Numbered from the stretch's first letter, positions 17,417-26,965 are shown. The stretch: DNA of 64,000 nt from DMER01 sp003451645 (GCA_031976175.1 DALYLR010000003.1:66287-130286); one strand, 5' to 3'. The notes: a model not told the origin generated them from the letters alone. Numbers and translations are program-made.

Positions 17417-18463
17417 TCAGGGCGCGGGGTTAGGCTGCGCGTGATGGGCGGCATTGACGGCGGCTTCGATCTCGGCCGTCCACGGAGCATTCACCGCAGC
17501 GATGTTGGCGACCAGTTGCTCCATCGATGTCGCACCAATAATTGTCGAGGTCACGAAGGAGCGCGTGTCACAGAATTTGATGGCCAATTGCACCGGCGAC
17601 AGATCGAACTGCTTGGCGATGGACAAGTAGCGCTCAATGGCGGGCGCGGTCTCGGACCGCTCGTAACGCTGCAACCGGTTGAACAAGGTCTTGCGCGCAC
17701 CAGGGGGCAGTTGGCCATTCTGGTACTTGCCCGTCAGATACCCTTGGGCAAGCGGCGAATAGGCGAGCAAGCCCACTTGCTCGCGATGGGTGATCTCGGC
17801 CAAGCCCATCTCATAGGTGCGGTTGAGCAAGTGATATGCATTCTGGATCGACTGCATGCGCGGCAAGCCATGCGCCTCGCTGAGGCTGAGAAATTTCATA
17901 GTGCCCCAGGACGTCTCGTTCGAGAGGCCCACATGCCGGATCTTGCCCGCGCGGACCAAATCGTCGAGCGCGCGCAGGATGTCTAGCAGAGCAATAGGCG
18001 GCTCCCCCTGATCGCGGTACAGGGTGCCCGTGCTGCCAAACATCGACACGGGCCGGTCTGGCCAATGCAATTGGTACAGATCGATGTAATCCGTCTGCAG
18101 ACGTTTGAGGCTCTTGTCCACCGCCTCGCGTAATTGGGCGGCGGAGTGGTCGACAATCGTTGCATTGTCCCGGAGCCAGGTCATGGGGCTGCGGCCAGCG
18201 GCCTTGGTGGCAAGGATGACCTTGTCGCGGTTCTTACGCGCCTTGAACCAGGTGCCAATGATGCGCTCGGTCGAGCCTTGCGTTTCGGCCCGAGGCGGGA
18301 TCGCGTACATCTCAGAGGTGTCAAAGAAGTTGATCCCATGCGCCAGCGCGTAATCCATTTGTGCGTGGCCCTCGCTTTCGGTGTTCTGCTCACCGAACGT
18401 CATCGTGCCGAGGCAGATGGAGGAAACTTTAAGGCCTGTGCGGCCGAGTGGGCGGAGTTCCAT
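17417..18463 (-). CDS. NADPH-dependent aldo/keto reductase (Tas/YghZ-like)
   Basis: A 348-residue TIM-barrel oxidoreductase. It starts MELRPLGRTGLKVS, has the Asp and Tyr of DTSEMY, Lys in ATKAAG and His in YQLHWPDR, the AKR tetrad, and C-terminal IIGATSMEQLVANI for cofactor phosphate binding. Length and the PPRAETQGSTE insert resemble Tas-type reductases. Substrate unknown. It lies 28 bp after the arylesterase stop on the same strand and may be co-transcribed. Confidence 0.9.
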   Translation of the reverse strand: MELRPLGRTGLKVSSICLGTMTFGEQNTESEGHAQMDYALAHGINFFDTSEMYAIPPRAETQGSTERIIGTWFKARKNRDKVILATKAAGRSPMTWLRDNATIVDHSAAQLREAVDKSLKRLQTDYIDLYQLHWPDRPVSMFGSTGTLYRDQGEPPIALLDILRALDDLVRAGKIRHVGLSNETSWGTMKFLSLSEAHGLPRMQSIQNAYHLLNRTYEMGLAEITHREQVGLLAYSPLAQGYLTGKYQNGQLPPGARKTLFNRLQRYERSETAPAIERYLSIAKQFDLSPVQLAIKFCDTRSFVTSTIIGATSMEQLVANIAAVNAPWTAEIEAAVNAAHHAQPNPAP

Positions 18464-18490
18464 TGCGATGATCCAATGCGTTACAATTCG

Positions 18491-19153
18491 TCAGGGGGCG
18501 GAGGGTGCGTCCACCAGTTTCTCGACATAGGGCAGGATTCTGGCGACGATGACCTTGGTCCCCTCCTCGTTCGGGTGGATGCCATCGGCTTGATTGAGTT
18601 TGAGATTGGCGGCGACACCATCCAAAAAGAAGGGATAGAGCGGCACGCCATGTTTGGCCGCAAGGCGGGGGTAGATCGCGTCGAAGTCCTTGGCATAATC
18701 CGGCCCCAGATTGCGGGGCGCCAGCATGCCGGTCAGAAGAACACGGATCTTGCGGCTTTTCAGCTTGGTGAGGATGGCGTCAAGATTGGCCTCAGTCTGT
18801 TTGGGGCTCAATCCCCGCAAGGCGTCGTTGGAGCCCAGTTCCACGATTGCCGCATCGACAGGTTCGCCCAAGGCCCAGTCGAGACGGGCAAGGCCTCCGG
18901 CTGACGTGTCGCCGGAAACTCCTGCGTTAATGATGCGCACAGAGCGTCCGCCCTTTGTGAGGGCTTGCTCCAATTGAACCGTGAAGTCCGTTCCAGGCGG
19001 CAGATTATAGCCCTGGGTCAAGCTGGTACCGAGTGCCAGGATAGTCACGGGCTTTGCGCCTTGCGCGGCGTGCGCTGGCTGCATCAGGAGGCCCACAAAG
19101 AACAGATTGACCGCCAGCGCGATGAACCCATAGTGACGTCGCAACGTAAGCAT
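18491..19153 (-). CDS. Periplasmic arylesterase/lysophospholipase (SGNH hydrolase, TesA-type)
   Basis: A 220-residue SGNH hydrolase with signal peptide (cleavage near AHA-AQ). Block I is GTSLTQGYNLPPG with nucleophile Ser, block III is ELGSNDALRG and block V is DGIHPN with the catalytic Asp and His. This matches TesA-type esterases acting on acyl esters in the periplasm. Divergent from the YbbA-type ATPase gene, the usual tesA/ybbA/ybbP arrangement. A TTG at 19174 would add seven residues; ATG at 19153 is preferred. Confidence 0.9.
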   Translation of the reverse strand: MLTLRRHYGFIALAVNLFFVGLLMQPAHAAQGAKPVTILALGTSLTQGYNLPPGTDFTVQLEQALTKGGRSVRIINAGVSGDTSAGGLARLDWALGEPVDAAIVELGSNDALRGLSPKQTEANLDAILTKLKSRKIRVLLTGMLAPRNLGPDYAKDFDAIYPRLAAKHGVPLYPFFLDGVAANLKLNQADGIHPNEEGTKVIVARILPYVEKLVDAPSAP

Positions 19154-19201
19154 CTGCACCAACCGGTTTTCCAACCCAACACTTTAGTAGCCGAGCGTCC
19201 T

Positions 19202-19948
19202 TTGAGCACATCCCCTGCGCCGAACTCAACTATCATCGCGATCAAGGACCTGCACCTGACGCTGAGCGCGGCAGCAGGCCCTGTCAAAATCCTCAATGGC
19301 GTGAGCCTGGATGTGACCGCCGGCGAAGCGGTTGGCCTTGTGGGGCCGTCCGGTTCGGGCAAATCGACGCTCATGATGGTGATTGCGGGCCTTGAGAAGG
19401 CGAGTAGCGGGTCCGTGGTCGTAGCCGGTCACAATTTCGTGTCATTGGGCGAGGACGCGCTGGCCAGCGTACGCCGCCAGCATATCGGTATCGTGTTCCA
19501 GTCCTTTCATCTCATTCCCACTATGACGGCGCTGGAGAATGTCGCGGTGCCGCTGGAACTGGGTGGCGCCCTGGATGCGTTTCAGCGGGCGGAGGAGGAA
19601 TTGCGCGCCGTGGGCCTCGGGCACCGGCTGGAGCATTACCCCTCTCAATTGTCGGGCGGCGAGCAGCAGCGCGTGGCGCTGGCCCGCGCTTTGGCACCCC
19701 GGCCCTCGATCCTTTTGGCCGATGAGCCGACCGGCAATCTCGATGGGCGCACGGGGGCCAGTATTGTCGACCTCATGTTCCGGCTAAAACGGGAGCGGCA
19801 GGCGACCTTGGTGCTGATCACTCATGATGAGGGTCTCGCCCATCGCTGCGAACGCGTTGTGCGGTTGCGCGACGGCGTTGTTGAGGCGATCGAGGCGGGC
19901 CGGGGCCCTGCCACTCTGCGGCTCGTGCGCGGGACCGACGGCTCATGA
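19202..19948 (+). CDS. ABC transporter ATP-binding protein (YbbA/LolD-like)
   Basis: About 248 residues with Walker A GPSGSGKST, Q-loop FQSFHLIPTMTALENV, signature LSGGEQQRVALARAL, Walker B LLADEPTGNLD and switch ITHDEG. The LIPTMTALENV region is typical of the MacB/LolD/YbbA group. No ATG lies in frame ahead of the domain except far upstream inside the divergent esterase, so TTG at 19202 is the likely start; this is uncertain by a few codons. Its stop overlaps the permease start by four bases. Confidence 0.88.
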   Translation: MSTSPAPNSTIIAIKDLHLTLSAAAGPVKILNGVSLDVTAGEAVGLVGPSGSGKSTLMMVIAGLEKASSGSVVVAGHNFVSLGEDALASVRRQHIGIVFQSFHLIPTMTALENVAVPLELGGALDAFQRAEEELRAVGLGHRLEHYPSQLSGGEQQRVALARALAPRPSILLADEPTGNLDGRTGASIVDLMFRLKRERQATLVLITHDEGLAHRCERVVRLRDGVVEAIEAGRGPATLRLVRGTDGS

Positions 19949-22516
19949 CGGCGCTCGCCTGGCGTTTTGCGTTTCGCGAATTGCGCCATGGTGTGGCGGG
20001 GTTCCGGATTTTCTTTGCGTGCCTGGTGCTGGGTGTCGCCGCAATTGCTGCGGTTAATTCGGTGGCGGACGCCTTTCGCACGGGCCTTGCGGTCAAGGGC
20101 CGCGAGCTTCTGGGTGGGGATGTCGAGTTCCGGCTGACCCAAAGGGCGGCTAATGACGCCGAACAAGCCTGGCTGAGTGCGCAGGGCACGGTCTCGGCCA
20201 CGGCTGAATTGCGCGGGATGGTGCGGGCCGAGGCGTCAGACGAGCGCACGCTTGTGGAACTGAAAGCCGTCGATCAGGCCTATCCCCTTTATGGCGCTGT
20301 CGCCTTGGAGGGCGGTGGCGATTTCCGGCCGCTATTGGCGTTGCGCGAGGGGGCCTATGGTGCACTGGTCGAGGCGGTGCTGCTCGACAAGTTGAAGCTG
20401 AAGGTGGGCGATCCGGTCGTGATCGGAACGCAGCGCTTTGTGGTGCGCGGCGTGCTCGCCCAAGAGCCGGACCGCGTGGCGGGCGGGTTCTCACTCGGGC
20501 CCCGCGTGCTCGTCTCCCAAGAGGCTCTCACCGCGACCGGTCTGATCCAGCCGGGCAGTCTGATCAGCTTCAACTACCGGCTCGCCTTGCCAGGTACCGA
20601 ACGCGATGCGCAAGGCATGCGCGCCTTTATCGAGTGGGCCAATGCGCAATTCCCGCAAGCGGGCTGGCAGCCGCGCGACCGCTGGAACGCCGCAGGCGGG
20701 GTCAGGCGGTTCATCAATCAGGTCAATGCGTTTTTGACGCTGGTGGGCCTGACCGCCTTGGTCGTCGGCGGGGTCGGTGTCGGCAATGCTGTGCGCGGCT
20801 ATGTCGAGCGAAGGCGCGCCGACATCGCGACTCTGAAATGCATTGGCGCCACGGGCGGGTTCATCATGACGATGTTCCTGTTCGAGGTCATGATCATGGC
20901 CGTTCTGGCGGCAATCGTGGGTGTCGCCCTGGGGGCAGCCCTACCCTTTGGGCTTGTGTGGTTGTTTGGCGATGACCTGCCTGTGCCCGCCGCCTTTGGC
21001 CTCTACCCATGGGCGCTAGGTCAGGCGGCCGTGTTTGGCCTGATGATCGCTCTGTTGTTTGCACTGTGGCCCCTTGCGCGCACGCGGGACATCTCGCCCG
21101 CGAGCCTGTTCCGCGACGTGGTGAGCCCCTCGGCCCAAGGCCCGCGCTGGGGCATGCGGGCGCTCATCGGNNNNNNNNNNGCGAGCAGCGCCTGCACCAC
21201 GTCTTCCACGAGCCGGCGGGCTGGCCGTGGTGACAATGGGGCTGGCGCTGTGGGCCTCTGGGCAGTGGCAATTGGGATTGGGATTTGCTGGCGCCGTAAC
21301 GGGGAGCTTTCTGGTCCTCTGGGCCTTAGCGGGGCTGGTCCGTTGGATCGCAGCCCGCACACGGCCGCGCAGGCCCGCCTTGCGCCTAGCGGTCGCCAAT
21401 CTGCACCGCCCGGGCGCGCCCACCGGCGCCATCATGCTGTCGCTTGGGCTGGGCCTGAGCCTCATTGCTGCAATCGCACTCATCGACCGTAATCTGCGCA
21501 TGGCGATCAACGAGCAATTACCCGAGCGGGCGCCGAGCCTGATCTTTATCGATGTGCCCTCTGGCGACGTTGCGGCTTTTGATGCCCTGGTCAAAGGCTT
21601 TAAGAGTGCTGCGTCTTACGAGCGCTATCCGATGCTCCGAGGGCGGATCGTCAAGCTGAAAGGGGTTCCGGCCGCACAAGCACAAGTCGACCCCTCGGTC
21701 CGCTGGGCGCTCAATGGCGACCGGGGCATCAGCTATGGCGACCCCGCTGGAGCCAAGGCACAAGTCGTGGCCGGCACCTGGTGGGCGCCCGGCGATGTGG
21801 GGCAGCGCAAGGTCTCCTTTGACGAAAATCTTGCGCAAGGCATGGGCCTCACCGTAGGCGACACGGTCACCGTGAATGTTCTGGGCAGAGATTTGGAGCT
21901 TACCATCGCGAGCCTGAGGCGCGTCGACTATGCGAATGCGCGGCTGAACTTTAGCCTCATTGTGGCGCCAGGCCTCTTGGAAGGCGCGCCGCACATGCAC
22001 TTGGCAAGCGTGCGCGTTGCACCCGACGAGGAGCGGGCGGTCGAACAGTCCGTGAGTGCGCGTTATCCCAGTATCTCTATCGTGAGGGTGCGCGAGGCGA
22101 TTGAGACCGCCAATGGCCTGCTGGCGCAATTGGCCGATGCCTTGCGCGCCGCAAGCCTGATCACGCTCGTGACCGGTTTCCTTGTGTTATGGGGCTCCAT
22201 CGCCGCGGGGCAGCGGCAAAGGCTCTATGACGCCGTCGTCATGAAGGTATTGGGGGCCAGCCGGGCGCGCATCTTGTGGGTCTCGATCTTGGAGTTTGCG
22301 CTGATTGGACTGGCGGCCGCGGTCGTCGCCTGCCTTGCCGGAGGCCTTGCTGCCTGGGCCGTCATTACCTTTGTAATGCAGGGCACGTTTATCTTGAGCC
22401 CGGATGTCCTCGCATTGGTTGTGCTCACAGGGCTGACCGCGACCTTGGGGCTCGGCCTGATGGCCACATGGTCAACACTTTCGGTTAAGCCTGCCCGTCA
22501 GTTAAGGACACTCTAG
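19945..22516 (+). CDS. FtsX-like permease of the YbbP family, interrupted by an assembly gap
   Basis: About 857 codons in all, the family's usual size. Part 1 (19945-21170): N-terminal membrane helix, periplasmic MacB-like domain, then FtsX spans with RRADIATLKCIGATGGFIMTMF. Part 2 (from about 21182): more spans, RLAVANLHRPGAPTGAIMLSLGLG, a second periplasmic domain and four terminal spans with MKVLGASRARI. The frame after the ten Ns is shifted by one relative to the frame before, so the N run does not reflect the true length; a genuine frameshift cannot be excluded. Partner of the upstream ATPase; the pair is thought to act in envelope lipid or lipoprotein handling. Confidence 0.85.
21171..21180. 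other. Assembly gap of ten Ns
   Basis: Ten Ns inside the YbbP-type permease gene. Both sides encode parts of the same protein family in different frames, so this is a scaffold placeholder of unknown true length. Confidence 0.97.
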
Positions 22517-22687
22517 CCCCAGCAAACAGACACAAACAGACATTGGCGATGGCAAGAGATCAATAACTGGTGTTGGCCTATCTTGAAATTGAGAGTGAAC
22601 TCACCGATATTTCAGCTACTGATTTCCTTGGGCGTGCGGCCGTCCGCCGCACTGCGTGACCAGGGGCTACAAGCAAGGGTCGAAACG

Positions 22688-23422
22688 ATGTCCGATTACA
22701 ATACGCACTATGCCCAAGGCCGGGTGGCCGCGCAGGGCGCAGCGCAGGTCGATGCGGGCCTGCGTGCCTATATGCTGGGCATTTACAATTATATGGGTTT
22801 GGCGCTTCTTCTGACGGGCGTCGTGGCCTATGGCGTTGGCTCCTATGCCGAAGCCAATCCGGCGGTCGCGCAGACCTTGTTCGGTTCGCCGCTCAAGTGG
22901 GTGATCATCTTCGCGCCGCTGGCCGTGGTGATGGGTCTGTCGTTTGGCATAAACCGGCTCTCGGCCTCGACCGCGCAATTGTTGTTCTGGCTCTATGCGG
23001 GTTTGGTCGGCTTGTCGCTGTCCGCGATATTCCTCGTCTACACAAATGAGAGCATCGCGCGAACGTTCTTCATCACGGCAGCGGCGTTTGGTGCGTTGAG
23101 CCTTTACGGCTACACGACCAAGACGGACCTGACTGCTTTCGGCAAGTTCTTGTTCATTGGCTTGGTAGGCCTGATCATCGCCTCGCTCGTGCAGTTGTTT
23201 ATGCAATCGAGCGCCTTGCAATTCGCCATCAGCGTGATCGGCGTGTTCATCTTCGCAGGCCTGACCGCTTATGACACCCAAAGGCTGAAGCAGGAGTATT
23301 ATGAGGGTTACGAAGGAGAGACGGCTGCAAAAATGTCGATCCTTGGCGCACTGTCCCTCTATATCAACTTCATCGGGATGTTCCAGTTCCTCCTGACCTT
23401 CCTGGGTCAGAAGGAAGAGTAA
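22688..23422 (+). CDS. Bax inhibitor-1/YccA-family membrane protein
   Basis: A 244-residue protein with seven membrane spans, the layout of the UPF0005/BI-1 family. Family features include the GLALLLTGVVAYGVG first span, SAIFLVYTNESIARTFFITAAAFGALSLYGYTTK in the middle and AYDTQRLK near the end, whose Asp belongs to the pH-sensing pair of bacterial BsYetJ-type calcium leak proteins. Substrate in this organism unknown. MSDYNTHY at 22688 is the likely start. A strong terminator follows, overlapping the 3' end of vsr. 22517-22687 shows nothing else. Confidence 0.92.
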   Translation: MSDYNTHYAQGRVAAQGAAQVDAGLRAYMLGIYNYMGLALLLTGVVAYGVGSYAEANPAVAQTLFGSPLKWVIIFAPLAVVMGLSFGINRLSASTAQLLFWLYAGLVGLSLSAIFLVYTNESIARTFFITAAAFGALSLYGYTTKTDLTAFGKFLFIGLVGLIIASLVQLFMQSSALQFAISVIGVFIFAGLTAYDTQRLKQEYYEGYEGETAAKMSILGALSLYINFIGMFQFLLTFLGQKEE

Positions 23423-23430
23423 GACACCTC

Positions 23431-23913
23431 TCAACTGTCGGACTTGCCGCCCGGTGGACCCAACCGTCCGCCGGGTGGTTTTGTTTTGGGGGGATTTGCC
23501 AAACCGAAAAAGGCGCTGAGACGTGCGCGGACACGGGCGGGCTGTTTCAGCTGGCACTCCCAGACCGTCAGCACCCGCCATCCTTGGTCGCGCAAAGCCG
23601 CCTGATTGGCTTTGTCACGCTCCACGTTGCGCCTCAGCTTTGTGTGCCAGTAACCGGTATTCGACTTGGGCAGACGGCCGTCCAGGCAGTTTTCGCGCTC
23701 ATGGAGGTGCCAGAAGCAGCCATGGATGAACACTACTTGCTTGTCCCGCCGGCAGACAATATCGGGCTTTCCGGGTAGCTCTTTGGCGTGAAGGCGATAA
23801 TGGACACCAAGGTCTCTCAGGATCTTGCGCACTGCCAGCTCAGGTGCCGTCTCCTGCGACCTAATCTGGCGCATGTTTGCGGAGCGTCTTGCGGGCTGGA
23901 GCTTGTCGGTCAT
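23431..23913 (-). CDS. vsr: Very-short-patch repair endonuclease (Vsr)
   Basis: A 160-residue Vsr-family nuclease: RSANMRQIRSQETAPELAVRKIL, then GKPDIVCRRDKQVVFIHGCFWH with the active-site Asp and the CFWH zinc/active-site segment, and LRRNVERDKANQAALRDQGWRVLTVWECQL. Vsr nicks beside the T of T:G mismatches made when 5-methylcytosine deaminates and so protects methylated sites. It is the last gene of the dcm-HNH-vsr operon, four bases after the HNH stop. Its last 15 or so residues (PPGGRLGPPGGKSDS) are encoded by the neighbour's terminator hairpin and are probably not conserved. Confidence 0.92.
   Translation of the reverse strand: MTDKLQPARRSANMRQIRSQETAPELAVRKILRDLGVHYRLHAKELPGKPDIVCRRDKQVVFIHGCFWHLHERENCLDGRLPKSNTGYWHTKLRRNVERDKANQAALRDQGWRVLTVWECQLKQPARVRARLSAFFGLANPPKTKPPGGRLGPPGGKSDS
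23447..23487 (+). terminator. Rho-independent terminator of the BI-1 gene, lying inside vsr
   Basis: A 13-bp stem (23447-23459 with 23466-23478, two G-T wobbles), a 6-base loop and then TTTTGTTTT. It ends the + strand transcript. On the other strand the same bases encode the Gly/Pro-rich tail of Vsr. Confidence 0.88.
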
Positions 23914-23917
23914 CTGC

Positions 23918-24487
23918 CTATTTTGCGGACTTGAATTTCTCCTGCAGCCACTCGAGCAAGGCTTGCTGATCCTGATTGGTTGCGCGGCGGACCAAGGTCT
24001 TTAGTTTGACGAGTGAGGGGCGGTCGAGGGTTGCATTTGCAGCCCCTTCATTACAAATCGAACATACCGCACGAAGATTGGACAGGTCATCTGAGCCGCC
24101 TGCGGATTTGTCGATGATGTGCCCGATATGCAGCCGAGTTTTTCGCGTGGGGTCAAAGGGATGGGGCTCCCCCGCCGCCGCACCACACATTTGGCAGGTG
24201 AAGCCGTTCCGGTCCAAGACAAGAGCACGGGTCTCTTTGGAAATATCACGTTCAAAGGCCGGTTCCGGCTTGGCATCCAGCAGAAGATACTGACCAGGCT
24301 TTAGGTCCGCGCGGTCATTGTGCGAGAGAATTTGATAGCCCTCTTCGTTTCGCAACTCCCGGACGCGCCTCGCCCATTCGCTAATGCCGCCAGCCGCTTC
24401 TCGAAGCTCGGTACTATCCATGACGCGGCCGATGTTTTTCAGGAAGTGCGCGCGCAGTTTGGCCCTTGCGCCGCCGTCCTTTGTCAT
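23918..24487 (-). CDS. HNH endonuclease, probable restriction enzyme of the methylase operon
   Basis: A 189-residue protein starting at ATG 24487, which overlaps the methyltransferase stop (ATGA). An N-terminal helical part (VMDSTELREAAGGISEWARRVRELRNEEGYQILSH) resembles the DNA-binding region seen in some HNH restriction enzymes. A C-terminal HNH domain follows, with CQMC, RLHIGHIIDKSAGGSDDLSNLRAVCSICN, so the zinc-binding Cys pairs and catalytic His are visible. Placed between a C5 methyltransferase and Vsr, it is likely the type II restriction nuclease for the same site. Recognition sequence unknown. Confidence 0.85.
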   Translation of the reverse strand: MTKDGGARAKLRAHFLKNIGRVMDSTELREAAGGISEWARRVRELRNEEGYQILSHNDRADLKPGQYLLLDAKPEPAFERDISKETRALVLDRNGFTCQMCGAAAGEPHPFDPTRKTRLHIGHIIDKSAGGSDDLSNLRAVCSICNEGAANATLDRPSLVKLKTLVRRATNQDQQALLEWLQEKFKSAK

Positions 24488-25455
24488 TCCGCCGCCTGCC
24501 TCACCGCTGAGGCCCCAAGTGCGGCCGCGATTTGCGTGCCCACTGCTTGTGCGAAGGGCGGAGGAAATGCATTGCCGACTTGGCGATAGGCATTTGTGCG
24601 TTTGCCGGCAAAGTGCCAATTGTCTGGGAAACCTTGCAGGCGCGCTACCATGCGCACCGTGAGTTTGGGATGCGCCTCAACAGGGAAATCGAGACCCGGC
24701 GGCAGATCCGTCACACCAAGGCCGTTGACGCCCAGCTCCGCCCATGCCTTGCGAGCCCGCGTTGGCCCAAGGTCAGGACCGCCATGCTTCTTTGACCCGC
24801 CCACGATGGTTGGTGCGATCCTGTTAGCGCCCTTGGCCCAACGTGCGGCACCAGGCCAACCACCCGCACCCATTAGATCACCAAGCACGGCACCCACTGT
24901 TGGAGGCGAGGCCGTCTTCGCGACTGGCCAGTCAAACCGGTCCGAAAGCTCATTTCGAAGGGCAATCAGCAAGACTCTTGGCCGCAATTGCGGCACGCCG
25001 AAACTCGCCGCATTCAAGAGACGCCAGTCCTCACGATACCCAAGCTTTCGCAAGGACCTGCTGATGGTCTCGCGATAACCCTCAAACCGGGGATCCAACA
25101 TCCCCTTCACATTTTCAATCATGACCGCGCGGGGACGGCAGTCCGCGATGTGTTCGAGTGCAATGTTGAAGAGATTGCGTTCGTCACTCTCACCCAGCTG
25201 TTTCCCCGCGACCGAAAATGGCGGACAGGGCAAGCCGCCCGCGTATAAATCAATGCCACGATAAGGCCGTGCATCAAAGCGCTTAAGGTCACATTCCGTT
25301 ACGCGCCAATTGCGGTTCGCCCGCAAAGTCTGGCAGGCCCAGGGATCAATCTCGACCACGTCCAAGTGATTGAAGCCCGCCCGTTCCAGCCCCAAGGCCT
25401 GGCCGCCCGCGCCAGCGCATACTTCAATGGAGTTGAGGGTCCAGGGCGATTTCAT
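24484..25455 (-). CDS. DNA (cytosine-5) methyltransferase
   Basis: A 323-residue C5 methyltransferase: motif I EVCAGAGGQALGLERAGF, motif IV GGLPCPPFSVAGKQ with catalytic Cys, motif VI MIENVKG, motif VIII QLRPRVLLIALR and C-terminal motifs IX-X (RMVARLQGFPDNWHFAG, QVGNAFPP). Length fits a type II modification enzyme. First gene of the operon with HNH nuclease and Vsr. The ATG at 25455 is preferred; an in-frame ATG at 25497 sits beside a TTGACA that looks like the -35 of its promoter. Confidence 0.92.
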   Translation of the reverse strand: MKSPWTLNSIEVCAGAGGQALGLERAGFNHLDVVEIDPWACQTLRANRNWRVTECDLKRFDARPYRGIDLYAGGLPCPPFSVAGKQLGESDERNLFNIALEHIADCRPRAVMIENVKGMLDPRFEGYRETISRSLRKLGYREDWRLLNAASFGVPQLRPRVLLIALRNELSDRFDWPVAKTASPPTVGAVLGDLMGAGGWPGAARWAKGANRIAPTIVGGSKKHGGPDLGPTRARKAWAELGVNGLGVTDLPPGLDFPVEAHPKLTVRMVARLQGFPDNWHFAGKRTNAYRQVGNAFPPPFAQAVGTQIAAALGASAVRQAAE

Positions 25456-25987
25456 GTTCTTTTTTTGTTCTATGCGCCCGCCAATGTCAAGAATCATACT
25501 TAGAGCGTGCGGAACCCAATCGCTTGTATCAACAGGATTTCGTAAGCCCGTGGCGCCGAGGGGAGGCTCCCCTTTGCCCGGCTACTTCGTCCCCGGTTTG
25601 ACCAGTTTGGCGGGGACGGGACGAAAGTGCGTTGCCATCACTGTTAGGGAGGATACGGAGATTCGGCCTCTCAATACTTCGATTTTCCAGCGCTTTTGGA
25701 CCCTCGTCTGCCGAGACAATTTCTCGCTTTAGGCAACTCAGACAAAAATGAGCCGCTTGAGCCGTATGGGATCACAGACAAGGTCTACAGTGAGGCAAAT
25801 CTTCTACGGGCGCGCTTCTACCTTTGTCCTCCTTGCTGCGGTCTCATCTCGTTTATGAAACATCATTGCAAAAATGATACAGTGAGGAAAATTTGTCACC
25901 ATCCTGCGCGTATCAGATCTCCGATGCAAACGTAGCTTGAAACGAGTCTTAACCTTGTGCTAACGCGTTTCTAATGGTCGAGCACAT
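25456..25987. promoter_or_regulatory. Divergent intergenic region between the methylase operon and OmpA cassette
   Basis: About 530 bp with no convincing gene. It is AT-richer than its surroundings, more so toward 25987. Visible items: a short GGGGA-GGC-TCCCC hairpin near 25561, an ATCATT/AATGAT repeat near 25864 and a TTAA-N7-CTAA box at 25949-25963, one mismatch from the CtrA consensus, about 25 bp before the OmpA-domain gene. It must hold both divergent promoters. Confidence 0.5.
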
Positions 25988-26965
25988 TTGGTAGCGGTGG
26001 CGACGGTGTGGCACACTCAGTTGACATGGTTTGTTTTGGCTATCTGTCTCGTTTCGTTTGCGCCAAAGCAAGCAAATGCCTTGGTTCCTGCGACTCCGGC
26101 AGAGTATGATTGTCAAACCCTGCTGGAGACTGCGTCGAAAGATGGCGACCAGTATGACTGGCGTGATCTTGTTTTCGTTGAACATTGCGACCGAATCAAA
26201 AGGCTTTGGCGTCTGACGTCAGAGCAGGGTCTAGGCGCAACGCCTCAATTCTGGCACGGGGACGTGGAGGCACGGCGCCTGCCTAAGGAATTTGGCAGCA
26301 ATATGCCGATCTTGCGCGTGGTTTTCCCTGAGCGCGTCTTCTTTGAAACCGACAGGGCCGATCTTCGCGAAGAGGCGCTGCGGGTCGTGGAGATTGTCGC
26401 CGAGAGTATGCGCAAGGAAATGCCAGACGTTGCGTTGTTTGTTGCTGGCCATGCTGACAGTCGTGGGAGCAAGACACACAATTACAACTTGTCGGTGCGC
26501 CGGGCAAATGCGATCGCTGAAGCCATCATGGACCGTGGGATCAACAACGCTAGTGTTTGGCGTGTTGGCTTCGGCAAGGACTTGCCGCTTGTCGCGGGCG
26601 AAAGCGAAGAGAGTTGGGCGCTCAACCGGCGTGTTGAATTCTTGTTTGCACCAAAGCCGATTGTTGCCGCGACGCATTTGGCTTCATCCGTCGATAATGC
26701 CTGTTCCGCCTCCAGTGAAGCGGAGACACGGAAATGCTTGAAGAATGCTGACCCAAAGCCCCGGGTTGTTGTCGAAATTCCGAAATCCAAGAATCGGGAA
26801 ACTGTCACGCCGTCGAGCGATGGCAAAGTCGAGGTAACGCCATCCACGACCCACATTGAGTCGGACCCTCAGGCGCCATCGCGCATGGTGGTGGACCCGG
26901 TTGGCACGCGGAAAATTCTCATTGATCCGATCAATCGAAAAGCGACGACCGTCGCAGGAATTTAA
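25988..26965 (+). CDS. OmpA-domain envelope protein, first gene of four-gene cassette
   Basis: About 325 residues, starting with a TTG at 25988 or a GTG at 25997. A hydrophobic signal segment (about residues 12-32, cleavage after ANA) leads to a Cys-containing N-terminal region, then an OmpA-C peptidoglycan-binding domain (about 115-215): VFFETDRADL, then GHADSRGSKTHNYNLSVRRANAI with the Asp and Arg that contact meso-diaminopimelate, then NRRVEFLF. The C-terminal 110 residues are polar, probably disordered, with a Cys pair. No beta-barrel and no lipobox. Twelve bases separate it from the next gene. Base composition is lower in GC than the chromosome around it. Confidence 0.85.
   Translation: MVAVATVWHTQLTWFVLAICLVSFAPKQANALVPATPAEYDCQTLLETASKDGDQYDWRDLVFVEHCDRIKRLWRLTSEQGLGATPQFWHGDVEARRLPKEFGSNMPILRVVFPERVFFETDRADLREEALRVVEIVAESMRKEMPDVALFVAGHADSRGSKTHNYNLSVRRANAIAEAIMDRGINNASVWRVGFGKDLPLVAGESEESWALNRRVEFLFAPKPIVAATHLASSVDNACSASSEAETRKCLKNADPKPRVVVEIPKSKNRETVTPSSDGKVEVTPSTTHIESDPQAPSRMVVDPVGTRKILIDPINRKATTVAGI

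Noticed and set aside
18965..19201. 79-codon extension of the YbbA-type ATPase
   Set aside because: It runs antisense through the arylesterase signal-peptide region and has no ATPase similarity.
25370..25935. Two + strand frames in the methylase/OmpA gap
   Set aside because: The first is mostly antisense to the methyltransferase 5' end. Neither shows a ribosome site, family pattern or plausible composition.
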